From: an uncultured Planctomycetaceae bacterium | GTDB lineage: Bacteria; Planctomycetota; Planctomycetia; Pirellulales; Lacipirellulaceae | Assembly (NCBI GenBank): GCA_937860165.1 | Contig: CALMBE010000479.1 | Location: 1 to 9,251 of the forward strand | DNA: 9,251 nucleotides | Direction: 5' to 3' | In this document: one piece after another, positions 1-6,478 of the stretch | Numbering within the stretch: the stretch's first letter is position 1 | Layout: every line of letters starts with the position of its first letter | The notes under the pieces: model-generated | Database searches by the model: none | Seen by the model: the letters and a program-made list of their open reading frames with translations, nothing else | Told to the model about the DNA's origin: nothing | Made by a program: the position numbers and the translations under genes

Positions 1-173
1 CCGTTTTAAGTCTGTTTCATTGATTCCCACCGCAGTTGGTGTTAAGATGACGACGCTGCGGGAATATTCCAGTTCCGGCCGAGGCAGAACAGTTAGACTA
101 GCGTAATACAGGCAATTTCTAAATCGGTGTCGTAAGACATTCCTAGTTCGAACTACCTTACCTTCATAATGCT
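1..173. other. Left-edge stretch without a recognisable gene
   Basis: No coding frame of useful length, RNA gene or strong repeat is visible. A weak sigma-70-like pair, TTGATT at 20-25 and TAAGAT at 43-48 with a 17-bp spacer (4/6 matches each), points toward the small gene beginning near 174. It would leave a leader of about 120 nt and is not convincing alone. The stretch could be the end of an intergenic region or decayed sequence. Confidence 0.4.
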
Positions 174-410
174 ATGGAGAATGCCGTGAATTCAATCATC
201 GAAAAAGTAGCTTACCATCTAGAACAAAATGACCATATCTTAAAGGTTTCTCCTGATGATAGAGTGAGACCAACTGGCATTGTATTAACGCTAGGAGATG
301 GTACCGAAGTGAAATACGATCTGGAGTATAAAGGTGACTTGCAGAGATTCATGAAAGATTGGAAGTCAGCATCTAATTGGCTGCAAATAAAGTGGGAAAG
401 TTTACAATAA
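174..410 (+). CDS. Small hypothetical protein, 78 aa
   Basis: I do not recognise this protein. It is a small soluble alpha/beta-looking protein with no signal peptide, membrane segment or cysteine. Residues 1-20 look helical. A middle part (about 30-55) alternates hydrophobic and charged residues around TLGDGTEVKYDLEYKG, as in a beta hairpin. The C-terminus is Trp-rich and helical (three Trp in residues 63-74). The start is uncertain. ATG at 174 has no ribosome site before it, whereas an in-frame GTG at 186 has GGAGA at 176-180 five bases upstream, which would give 74 aa. The gene is A+T-rich: positions 181-240 hold 21 G+C in 60, against 39 in 60 at 1201-1260, which suggests a different origin from the DNA to its right. 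It may be co-transcribed with the next gene, which begins 41 bp downstream. Confidence 0.55.
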   Translation: MENAVNSIIEKVAYHLEQNDHILKVSPDDRVRPTGIVLTLGDGTEVKYDLEYKGDLQRFMKDWKSASNWLQIKWESLQ

Positions 411-438
411 GTCCTCAGTCAAACGTCTTACAGATATC

Positions 439-443
439 AGGAG
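439..443 (+). promoter_or_regulatory. Ribosome binding site AGGAG
   Basis: AGGAG lies eight bases before the ATG at 452. It decides the start of the 95-aa exported protein in favour of 452 rather than the in-frame ATG at 377, which lies inside the preceding gene. The chosen start also places the signal peptide exactly at the N-terminus. Confidence 0.6.
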
Positions 444-451
444 TTCATGCC

Positions 452-739
452 ATGAAGAAGTTAATGTTACTGTTGATGATCGTGTCGATGTTCTTCGGTA
501 TTGGCTTATCTCTCACTCATGCGGAAAGCCCTGAAAGCCTTCCGTTTGTTGCTGCTGCCAAAAAGGTCAGGGCGAATGTAACTGGCACAGGCGACACCAG
601 GGGTGAGGCCGAAAAAAATGCAAGAGAGGCTGCTCACGATGTTGCTGGTACCTACAGCTTTACCGTAGTCCGGAAAAATACAACTGGCAGTGGAAAAACT
701 TGGGTTTGTTCGATGACTATTGAGTATACTGAAAAATGA
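452..739 (+). CDS. Small exported protein with signal peptide, 95 aa
   Basis: The first 24 residues form a clear Sec signal peptide: MKK, a hydrophobic core rich in Leu and Met, and a likely cleavage after THA. The mature part is about 70 residues and should be periplasmic or secreted. Its core has a GTGDTRGEAEKNAREAA stretch followed by beta-strand-like segments (YSFTVV and CSMTIEY). The pattern Gly-x-Gly-x-Thr-Arg-x-Glu-Ala followed by a helix recalls small exported alpha/beta domains such as those in LPP20-like lipoproteins, but I cannot assign a family. A single cysteine lies near the C-terminus (in WVCSM). The start at 452 is supported by AGGAG at 439-443 and by the signal peptide. The gene follows the 78-aa gene by 41 bp and overlaps the beginning of the next open frame by 20 bp. 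It belongs to the same A+T-richer block as its left neighbour. Confidence 0.65.
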   Translation: MKKLMLLLMIVSMFFGIGLSLTHAESPESLPFVAAAKKVRANVTGTGDTRGEAEKNAREAAHDVAGTYSFTVVRKNTTGSGKTWVCSMTIEYTEK

Positions 740-1343
740 GTTTGTCCTGGATTCCCTTAATTGCATTTCACTCGGCAATGAACAACTCTTGGTTCAAATT
801 GATAATGGCTATTCGGAGCGCGGCTCGAAGACCGAATTGGTGTGGCTCGACACTACCGGCAAGGAAGTGCGGACCGAGCAGGTTGAGCTACTGGGATACG
901 TCCCCCCCACTCCTCGCCAGGAATCGTGGAAAGTTGCCGGCCTCACACCGATTCCCGCAGCCTGGGGAGTCATTGAACTACTCTCGGGGCCGCTCGCAAT
1001 GGTCAATCACCACAAGGTGCCAACCTATGCCGCTGGGTTGCGGCAGTCCTGGCACGATTCGTGGCCCGCGTGCGTGGCGGTGCTGCTCTTCTCGGCGGCG
1101 CTGGCCGGGGTGGCCTGGCGACGTCACCAGCGGCAGCATTTTTCGCACGGCCAACTGTGGGCGATCTTCGTGTTCCTGCTGGGAGTGCCGGGACTCGTCG
1201 CCTACTGGATCATGAACCCCCGCCTGGCCCACGAAAGCTGCCCCAGTTGCGGGTGCGAAGTCCCCCGCAACCGAGAGCGGTGCGCCCGCTGCGCCGAGCC
1301 TTTCCCCGAGCCGCAGCCCAAGGGGATCGAGGTGTTTGTGTAG
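720..1343 (+). CDS. C-terminal remnant of a membrane protein with zinc ribbon
   Basis: The 207-residue frame has two membrane helices (about residues 115-133 and 147-165) and then a short zinc ribbon with Cys174, Cys177, Cys188 and Cys191, ending in GIEVFV. I recall this arrangement (a polar beta-rich part, two helices, then a CPxCG...CxxC ribbon and a tail like GTEIFE) as the C-terminus of large planctomycete proteins of several hundred residues, often near ABC-transporter genes. That comparison is from memory. Only the last part is present. The only start near the 5' end is TTG at 720, with no ribosome site, inside the previous gene and just after an in-frame stop at 714. The first in-frame ATG is at 999, deep in the conserved part. 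Composition changes from A+T-rich to G+C-rich soon after the overlap. I infer a 5'-truncated gene, possibly no longer expressed. Residues before about 20 may be unrelated sequence. Confidence 0.55.
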   Translation: MSILKNEFVLDSLNCISLGNEQLLVQIDNGYSERGSKTELVWLDTTGKEVRTEQVELLGYVPPTPRQESWKVAGLTPIPAAWGVIELLSGPLAMVNHHKVPTYAAGLRQSWHDSWPACVAVLLFSAALAGVAWRRHQRQHFSHGQLWAIFVFLLGVPGLVAYWIMNPRLAHESCPSCGCEVPRNRERCARCAEPFPEPQPKGIEVFV

Positions 1344-1357
1344 CGCTGAGAGCGAAA

Positions 1358-1423
1358 AGTCGAGAGTCGAGAGCCAGAAAGATTTCCCTCTGGCTCTCGA
1401 CTCTTAGCTCTTAGCACTCGACT
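1358..1423. repeat. Palindromic intergenic element between convergent genes
   Basis: A perfect 16-bp inverted repeat pairs 1363-1378 with 1389-1404 around a 10-nt loop. An outer 7-bp pair, AGTCGAG at 1358-1364 and CTCGACT at 1417-1423, partly competes with it. The left arm contains a tandem 7-mer, CGAGAGT then CGAGAGC (1361-1374). The element fills the gap between the end of the zinc-ribbon gene and the end of the Uma2 gene, and its right edge reaches into the Uma2 stop codon (1422-1424). It could fold in RNA from either strand and so act as a two-way transcription end, although no T-run follows. It looks like a dispersed repeat, but other copies cannot be seen here. Confidence 0.7.
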
Positions 1424-2087
1424 ATGTGCCCTGCTCTCGATCAACATCGGCAAACAATTGTGCCAGGGGCAACGTGAATCCTGGCAGGACTGTTTCTCCT
1501 TCGAGAGTGCCGTTGATGTCCACCGTGCGGAATTCTTCCGGGGACGAATAAACCCGCATCAGTCGAACCCCTGGATCGAGTTCCCAAACGATTTGCACCC
1601 CCCAGGCAAAGTAATCCCGACGCTTCTTGTCCATTTCTGTTCGGGAGTTACTGGGGCTAATTACTTCCACCGCAAGGTCAGGATGCAGGTCGGCGACAGA
1701 CTGCTTTTTCATCTCCCGCATGGGATTCTGCGACCAGGAGATGAAAGAAATGTCTGGCAGATAAATCTTACGCGGAGAGAATCGCAGCATCCCCGCTTCG
1801 CCGAGTACGATGCCCAGGTCGTGTTCTCTGGCAAAACGGGTGAGATACTCAGACAGAACGATCGCCAGATAGGATTCGATTGCTCCCACTGTTTTCTCCA
1901 CGAGAACGCCATCAATTAGTTCACACAACTGGTCTTCATGGTCACAGGCATAAAGCAAATCAGCTTCCGATGCCGTCCCTGGAGCGGGCTTGAGGCGGAT
2001 GCGCGCACCAGGAACCCCACCGACATGAGTGACTAGCTCATCGACATTTATCGGGAAAAACGATGCTGAGGGTGTGACCGATGCCAT
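1422..2087 (-). CDS. Uma2 family (DUF820) endonuclease-fold protein
   Basis: The 221-residue protein carries the marks of the Uma2/DUF820 family, which has a PD-(D/E)XK nuclease fold. They are CELIDG at 55-60, the LPDISFIS segment with Pro111-Asp112, PDLAVEVISPSN at 136-147 with Glu141, the following Lys-rich MDKKRRDYF helix (152-160), the IVWELDP strand (166-172) and an LPGFTLPL end (201-208). Asp112 and Glu141 are the likely metal ligands. The family is very abundant in cyanobacteria and planctomycetes, often in many copies per genome, and its biological role is poorly known; nuclease activity is inferred from the fold. Length and motif order are normal, so the copy appears intact. ATG at 2087 has only a weak AAGG upstream. 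The gene stands alone, converging with the zinc-ribbon remnant and lying 91 bp downstream of the TelA-like gene on the same strand. Confidence 0.88.
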   Translation of the reverse strand: MASVTPSASFFPINVDELVTHVGGVPGARIRLKPAPGTASEADLLYACDHEDQLCELIDGVLVEKTVGAIESYLAIVLSEYLTRFAREHDLGIVLGEAGMLRFSPRKIYLPDISFISWSQNPMREMKKQSVADLHPDLAVEVISPSNSRTEMDKKRRDYFAWGVQIVWELDPGVRLMRVYSSPEEFRTVDINGTLEGETVLPGFTLPLAQLFADVDREQGT

Positions 2088-2178
2088 GGGTTCGCCTTAA
2101 ATGAGAGGTCTAACTCCCATTTTCACTCGGTGTTCGATGTAAAGCAAGCTTGTTTTCAGCCCAGAATGAGGCAGATAC

Positions 2179-3381
2179 TTAGATTTCCTCACCGCGAGCA
2201 AACTTCGCCAGCGATTCTTGATAGCGCTTCTTGCCCGCTTCGACCACGCGGCGAATTTCGCGTGCGTTTTCTTCGCTCTCTTTGCGCAGGGTGGCAATCA
2301 TTTGGAGCGATTCTACCTGGTAATCGGAGATCGCGTGGACCAGTTTTTCGAGCGAGTCGGAACTGATCGTCGAACCGTAACCCGCCTTGAGCGCGGCCCG
2401 CTCGAGTTCGCGGCCCAACTCGGAGACATCTTCGAGGCTCTTGTTGACGCCCCGCTTGAGGGCCTCGGTCGACTCGGTTGCCTCGTGCAAGCCTTGCTGC
2501 GAGGTGTAGACCGTGCCAAGAATCGTGAAGACGTGCTCATTGGTCGTGAAAAACGTCACCGCCCGCCGGTAGACTTGGTCTTTGACATCGTGGGTCTGCT
2601 TGAGCTTGGTGATCAGCGTTTCGCCGACATCGTAGCCGATCGACAGATTTTCGGAGATGTCTTTGAGCAATTGGTAAAAGCGATCTTGCCTTTGGAATTC
2701 GTGCCGCGCTTCGTCGCGGGCCAGTTCCAAGCGCCCGAGTTCGCTTTCGTCGCCTTTGTGTTCATCGACCGCTTTCTGAGAGTCGGCCAGCGCCGTTTTA
2801 GCTTTATCCAGATGGGGAAACTGGGCCTCGAGCAACTCGCGGGCCAAAATCTCCGCTTCCTTCAGCGCGAACCGGAAATCGATGTAGCCATCCATAATCA
2901 CCTGCTCGCGATTGAGTTGGTCCTTGGTGTCGGTGCAGACATCGCGATAGACATCGACGATCTTCTCGAACCGTGCGTAGGGAGTGCCGCGCTGAATCCG
3001 CATCCACAGGTTGGACATTTTCTCGGTGACCCCGAGCTTGCCATCATCGAGTTGACCAATCAGTTTCTTCGAGTCCTCGCGGATTGAGTCGAACATCTGA
3101 CTGATTTCGAGATAGCGATTCCCCACATTGATGTTCTCGACATTCTCGCGCACCAGCCGATTGAAGGTACTCATGTGCTTGATGGTCTTGGCGATGGCCA
3201 GGGCCTTGGCTTCGTCGACGTGTCGCACTTCTTCCAACAGCCGAATCAGTTCCGCGGGGACCTCTTCGTCCTTGGTGAGACCGAACTTTTCTAGCACATC
3301 GACGGCCTGATCGAGGTACTTTTGCATCTTCGACTCGGTCTTGGCCGGGGCGGGTTTGGTTTGAACTGCTTGGGCGGGCAT
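2179..3381 (-). CDS. TelA-like all-helical protein, 400 aa
   Basis: This is an almost wholly helical, charged protein without signal peptide or membrane segment. A Pro/Ala/Lys-rich N-terminal tail (1-18) leads into helices. A central part (about 95-190) has an FEKIVDVYRDVCTDTKDQL stretch, then a probable coiled coil (190-240). The C-terminal half (250-400) has a Thr/Ser/Glu-rich region around TSQQGLHEATESTEALKRG followed by DVSELGRELERAAL and a final long helix. The order resembles TelA (toxic anion resistance) proteins, where a 'yf..y..i..L..g.d.L' part precedes an Ala/Thr-rich part and an 'E.Lk...E.eR' part. The match is from memory and distant; the founding TelA is linked to tellurite tolerance, but most homologues have unknown roles. 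ATG at 3381 lacks a clear ribosome site. The gene faces away from the membrane protein/coiled-coil pair across a 425-bp spacer, which suggests a shared locus. Confidence 0.6.
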   Translation of the reverse strand: MPAQAVQTKPAPAKTESKMQKYLDQAVDVLEKFGLTKDEEVPAELIRLLEEVRHVDEAKALAIAKTIKHMSTFNRLVRENVENINVGNRYLEISQMFDSIREDSKKLIGQLDDGKLGVTEKMSNLWMRIQRGTPYARFEKIVDVYRDVCTDTKDQLNREQVIMDGYIDFRFALKEAEILARELLEAQFPHLDKAKTALADSQKAVDEHKGDESELGRLELARDEARHEFQRQDRFYQLLKDISENLSIGYDVGETLITKLKQTHDVKDQVYRRAVTFFTTNEHVFTILGTVYTSQQGLHEATESTEALKRGVNKSLEDVSELGRELERAALKAGYGSTISSDSLEKLVHAISDYQVESLQMIATLRKESEENAREIRRVVEAGKKRYQESLAKFARGEEI

Positions 3382-3483
3382 GGCGTTTTTCTCACATCTA
3401 CTGGGAAATAGGGAGTTGTGGGATTACTTTCTTCGGTGATAAATTGATTCTACCGCACGGGGGGTTGGAGTGTTTGCAATTTG
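3382..3483. other. Spacer upstream of the TelA-like gene
   Basis: This part of the divergent spacer would hold the promoter of the minus-strand gene. Read on the minus strand, a -10-like TAGAAT lies at 3452-3447, about 65 bp before the start codon, but no good -35 sits at the right distance. No gene or repeat is seen. Confidence 0.25.
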
Positions 3484-3636
3484 TAATGCCGAATGACGAA
3501 ATACCCAAGGACGAATGAATGCCGAAATCCGAATTCCAAAATCGATTCCAGGACCATTATGAAATGGCCCCTCGATTTTTGGGATTTGGGAATTCGGACT
3601 TCCTTCGTCATTCGTCAATCGACATTCGTCATTATC
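3484..3636. repeat. Long imperfect palindrome, dispersed-repeat type
   Basis: About 150 bp fold back on themselves around 3560. Matched segments from outside in include GCCGAATGACGAA (3488-3500) and GACGAATGAATGCCGAA (3510-3526) on the left against TTCGTCATTCGTC (3604-3616) and CATTCGTCATT (3623-3633) on the right, with slippage. Further in are a perfect 10-bp pair TCCGAATTCC/GGAATTCGGA (3528-3537 with 3589-3598), AAAATCGA/TCGATTTT (3538-3545 with 3572-3579) and CCATT/AATGG (3554-3558 with 3563-3567) around a 4-nt tip. The repeated words resemble multi-copy intergenic repeats I recall from Pirellulales genomes. The element sits in the spacer between divergent genes and could act as a DNA structure, a transcript stabiliser or a non-autonomous mobile unit. 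Confidence 0.75.
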
Positions 3637-3806
3637 AAGGAATGCTCTCAGTATAGGAGTTGAGGCAGTTTCGGTTGAGACGTTCAATCCCGGCGTACCT
3701 GTCAGCTTAGCAATCCGAAGTGAATCTCAACAGCGTTTTTTTCGAGAAAGCTTCCTCAAAGTCATCACCATCCTGCGTAAATCGCCACACTTTTTTGCTT
3801 TAGATC
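3637..3806. other. Spacer upstream of the membrane protein gene
   Basis: This stretch contains no convincing gene. It should hold the promoter of the plus-strand pair, but no well-spaced -35/-10 pair is evident. A TTGAGA at 3675-3680 has no suitable -10 at 16-18 bp. Short T-runs occur near 3736-3742 and 3791-3796. No ribosome site precedes the ATG at 3807. Confidence 0.3.
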
Positions 3807-4814
3807 ATGCCACCTAGCCAAATCGCTCAACAAGCTGAAGCCCCTGCCGCCGAGGAATCGTTCGCTGCTGGCACGGCGGACCCCCGGCAACTCAGCCTGC
3901 CCGAGTTGATCCGCATCATGGACGTGGCCACCACACTCCGCAAGGAACAAGAGGTGGTCGAAGAGCAGTTGAATATCGATCAAATCAAGGTCCGGCTCCG
4001 CGAGCGGCTCTTAGAAGCAGCCCAAGTCGCCGGGGAACCGATCACGGCGGAACAAATCGACGCGGCCATCGAGAACTACTACGACAAGCTCCACGAATTT
4101 GAGGAGCCCCCGTGGAGTTTCTCGGTGTTGATGGCCCACCTCTACGTGCGGCGGGTGACAATCACTAAGTGGATTGTTGGCATTGCCGGAGTGCTCGCGC
4201 TCACCTGGGGGCTCTTGGCGTCGGGATTTCTCCCCGGCGAGGCTCGCACCCGAGCCGAAATCGACCGACTTACCACGGCCATCGAAACCCGAGCGGCGGC
4301 CGTGAGGGTGCTATCGGCTGAGGAAGTCGTATCGGGGGACATCGATAAACTTCTCGCCGTGGCCCAATCGCACCGCGAACAGCAAGATCCCGCCAAACTC
4401 GACGAAGTGCTTCAAGAAGTGTCGACACTCCAGCAGCAGCTCGAAGCCGAATACGAGATTGTCGTGGCGAGTGAAGCGGGCCAAGCCTCGGGGATCGACC
4501 GCTACTACACCGACGAAAACGGCGAGCGCGTCTCGGGTTACTACTTGATTGTCGAGGCCCGTGCGGCAGATGGACAACCCGTGGGTGTGCAAATCCTAAA
4601 TCGCGAGACGGGCAAGATGGAAACTCGATCAAGGTGGGCAGAGTTGGTTCCGCAAGAAGTTTATGAGCGAATCGCCAAAGACAAGCAAACCGATGGCGTG
4701 GTCGATGAACGGGTTTTCGCTTCCAAGCAGCGGGGGGAACTCGAACCCGAAGTGCGGATGGCCAACGAGGCCGGGCAGGTGCTAGGCCGCCAGGGGCAAA
4801 TCACATCATGGTGA
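3807..4814 (+). CDS. Single-pass membrane protein of unknown function (DUF6384-like?)
   Basis: The 335-residue protein has a helical cytoplasmic-looking N-terminal part (about 27-115). This contains a conserved-looking LSLPELIRIMDVATTLRKEQ segment (29-48), a charged helix pair and a PPWSFSVLMAHLYVRR stretch (101-116). One membrane helix follows (about 120-140), then a coiled-coil segment (148-215) and a C-terminal beta-rich domain (about 217-317). In that domain YYLIVEARAADGQPV, RWAELVPQEVYERIAKDK and KQRGELEPE stand out. From memory this resembles the DUF6384 family, which has no known function; treat that name as tentative. There is no cleavable signal peptide. The ATG at 3807 has no ribosome site, which is common in planctomycetes. 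Its end overlaps the start of the coiled-coil gene by a few bases, so the two are very likely co-translated. It may anchor the coiled-coil protein or the TelA-like protein at the membrane. Confidence 0.7.
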   Translation: MPPSQIAQQAEAPAAEESFAAGTADPRQLSLPELIRIMDVATTLRKEQEVVEEQLNIDQIKVRLRERLLEAAQVAGEPITAEQIDAAIENYYDKLHEFEEPPWSFSVLMAHLYVRRVTITKWIVGIAGVLALTWGLLASGFLPGEARTRAEIDRLTTAIETRAAAVRVLSAEEVVSGDIDKLLAVAQSHREQQDPAKLDEVLQEVSTLQQQLEAEYEIVVASEAGQASGIDRYYTDENGERVSGYYLIVEARAADGQPVGVQILNRETGKMETRSRWAELVPQEVYERIAKDKQTDGVVDERVFASKQRGELEPEVRMANEAGQVLGRQGQITSW

Positions 4815-6319
4815 TGCAAGCCCGGTCCGGACGCTCCGTGGAACAAGCCCTGCAGCAAGTGCTGCACGGAGTGCAGGGCGAATTGAAGGCAAGTTCCGCC
4901 AATCTTGGAAAACTCGACGAGGCCGCCCGCCAACTCGTCGAACAACGGGGGCAAGCACTGCTTGACCTGGCCGAACACTATCTCCCGGATATTGATCGAC
5001 AAACCGTGGCAGGAACTTTCAGCGAAGTCCGTGGTGAATTGTTGCAGATTTTAGATCGCAAGGAACGGCACGAGCAAGAACTAAGAACTTCCCTCGCCGA
5101 GGACCAAACCAAGACATCAGAACTCGAAGACTCGCTGAAGCAAATTACCACCGAGCTCAATGCCAAAGTCGCTCGCCGCGAGGAACTTGAAAAATCTGTC
5201 GTACAAAAACTGGAGACGGACACAGAGTTTCAGCGGCTATCCCAGGAGGCCCTGATCGCTGAGCAGAATCTCGATCAAAACGAAAAACGTGTCGCCGAGA
5301 TTCGCAGCGAGTCCGCGCAGAAATTGCCTTCCTACGAGCGGAGCCGACTCTTCCAGTATTTGCACAAACGCGGCTACGGGACGGCCGAGTACAAGAAAAC
5401 AGGGCTAACGAAACGACTTGACCGCTGGGTGGCGGGGATGATTAACTACGCTCGAGCCCGGAGGAGCTATGATTTTCTGCGCGTCACACCTGAGCTCATG
5501 TCCCAGGAGGTCGAACGCCGTCGCGATCAATTCAACGGTCTCATGGAACAACTGGAAACAATCGAAGATCGCTATGCCGACGAAATTGGACTCACCGATG
5601 TGATGCGGGAAGGACAAGCTCTGGGGGGAAAACGTGACCAGATTGTTTCGGCAATTGCCAGTCAACAGGCGATAACGGCAAAGCACCTTCAGGAACTCAC
5701 CTCTCTGCAAAGCTCGCGGAATGACTACTACGAACAAGCCTTGAAGCGGATGCAAGAGTTTCTGGCCAATCTGGAAGACCGGCACCTGCAAAGTGTCTCG
5801 CGGTCGACCCCTGAACCCCAGGATGACAAACTTGTCGGCGAGATTGTCGGGCTGGGAGCAGAACTCCAACAGCACCGACACCAATCGGAACAAATTTCCT
5901 ACCAACAGCAGTTCATGAAAGACCGTGCCTCGGGTCTACAAGAAATCTGGAACCATTTCCACCAAGCGGACTTTGATTCCCAACGATCGCTGTTTCCGGA
6001 AAATTTCCCGATCGAGTCGCATTTGGAGCAGTATGTGCGCGGCGAGCTCGGTTTGAATGACCTGTGGTCGACGATCAAGAATGCCCAGCAATTTGCTCCA
6101 CCCTGGTATGAGGACCCGGGCCGCGATATGCGGAAAGTATTTGACAGCGATTTTTCCTATGTGTTACTCCGCGTGCTCACCGATATTGCCGGGCATGCCC
6201 TCCGCAACGCCGCTTCTCGGGGTGTTCAACGTCGCGGTCCGATCCGCCAACAGCAGCGAGTCGAGTCGGGGCGTCCCCAGTTTCGCAATCGGGGCTTCAC
6301 CAGCGGCCGGGGATTTTAG
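4808..6319 (+). CDS. Coiled-coil protein with Arg/Gly-rich tail, 503 aa
   Basis: I do not recognise a named family. The protein is soluble-looking and mostly helical. A strong coiled coil runs from about 75 to 172. It is followed by a distinct basic, aromatic block (about 174-240: YERSRLFQYLHKRGYGTAEY, LDRWVAGMINYARARRSYDFLR) that looks like the conserved core. A second helical or coiled region spans 240-375, and a C-terminal domain (about 385-468) contains FPENFPIESHLEQYVRGEL and APPWYEDPGRDMRKVFDSDF. The last 34 residues (470-503) are rich in Arg, Gly and Gln with several RG steps, typical of a disordered nucleic-acid- or membrane-binding tail. Its start overlaps the stop of the membrane protein gene: ATG at 4808, GTG at 4811 and ATG at 4814 are all in frame, the last forming a TGATG. 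This implies translational coupling and a shared function, perhaps a membrane-tethered scaffold. Confidence 0.75.
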   Translation: MVMQARSGRSVEQALQQVLHGVQGELKASSANLGKLDEAARQLVEQRGQALLDLAEHYLPDIDRQTVAGTFSEVRGELLQILDRKERHEQELRTSLAEDQTKTSELEDSLKQITTELNAKVARREELEKSVVQKLETDTEFQRLSQEALIAEQNLDQNEKRVAEIRSESAQKLPSYERSRLFQYLHKRGYGTAEYKKTGLTKRLDRWVAGMINYARARRSYDFLRVTPELMSQEVERRRDQFNGLMEQLETIEDRYADEIGLTDVMREGQALGGKRDQIVSAIASQQAITAKHLQELTSLQSSRNDYYEQALKRMQEFLANLEDRHLQSVSRSTPEPQDDKLVGEIVGLGAELQQHRHQSEQISYQQQFMKDRASGLQEIWNHFHQADFDSQRSLFPENFPIESHLEQYVRGELGLNDLWSTIKNAQQFAPPWYEDPGRDMRKVFDSDFSYVLLRVLTDIAGHALRNAASRGVQRRGPIRQQQRVESGRPQFRNRGFTSGRGF

Positions 6320-6404
6320 GCCTGCATTGCCAGCTTGCGGGAAATAACACAGATTAGCCGTATTTCGGCGGCCAAATTCCACCCCTGGCGCAGCGAACCG
6401 GAAT

Positions 6405-6413
6405 TGCTATAAT
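6405..6413 (+). promoter_or_regulatory. Extended -10 promoter (TGcTATAAT)
   Basis: A perfect TATAAT at 6408-6413 is preceded by TGC, giving an extended -10 element. The -35 position (6385-6390, CTGGCG) matches poorly, as is usual for extended -10 promoters. It lies 65 bp before the ATG at 6479. The region around it resembles the promoter before msrAB. Confidence 0.6.
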
Positions 6414-6478
6414 TGCGTGACTACCTTGCCACTCGCTCAGCCCGAGAATCTCAGCCTTGTTGCGAAAGGATTCCTCCT

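Noticed and set aside
377..451. Upstream extension of the 95-aa exported protein to ATG 377
   Set aside because: It would bury the signal peptide 25 residues in and overlap the preceding gene, while AGGAG supports ATG 452.
1358..1423. CRISPR-like repeat
   Set aside because: The short tandem and inverted units have no regular spacers; it is a palindrome, not an array.
1458..1919. A 153-codon plus-strand open frame opposite the Uma2 gene
   Set aside because: The minus-strand frame carries all Uma2 motifs; this is its shadow.
2218..3087. A 289-codon open frame on the plus strand inside the TelA-like gene
   Set aside because: It is fully antisense to a protein with coherent helical architecture. 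Its own product is a monotonous mix of Leu, Val, Phe and Asp typical of an antisense shadow.
3424..3687. An 87-codon minus-strand open frame over the long palindrome
   Set aside because: It is translated from the repeat itself, has no ribosome site, and resembles spurious short proteins produced by such repeats in databases.
5405..5905. A 166-codon minus-strand open frame inside the coiled-coil gene
   Set aside because: There is no start signal or domain, and the overlapping plus-strand gene is translationally coupled to its neighbour.
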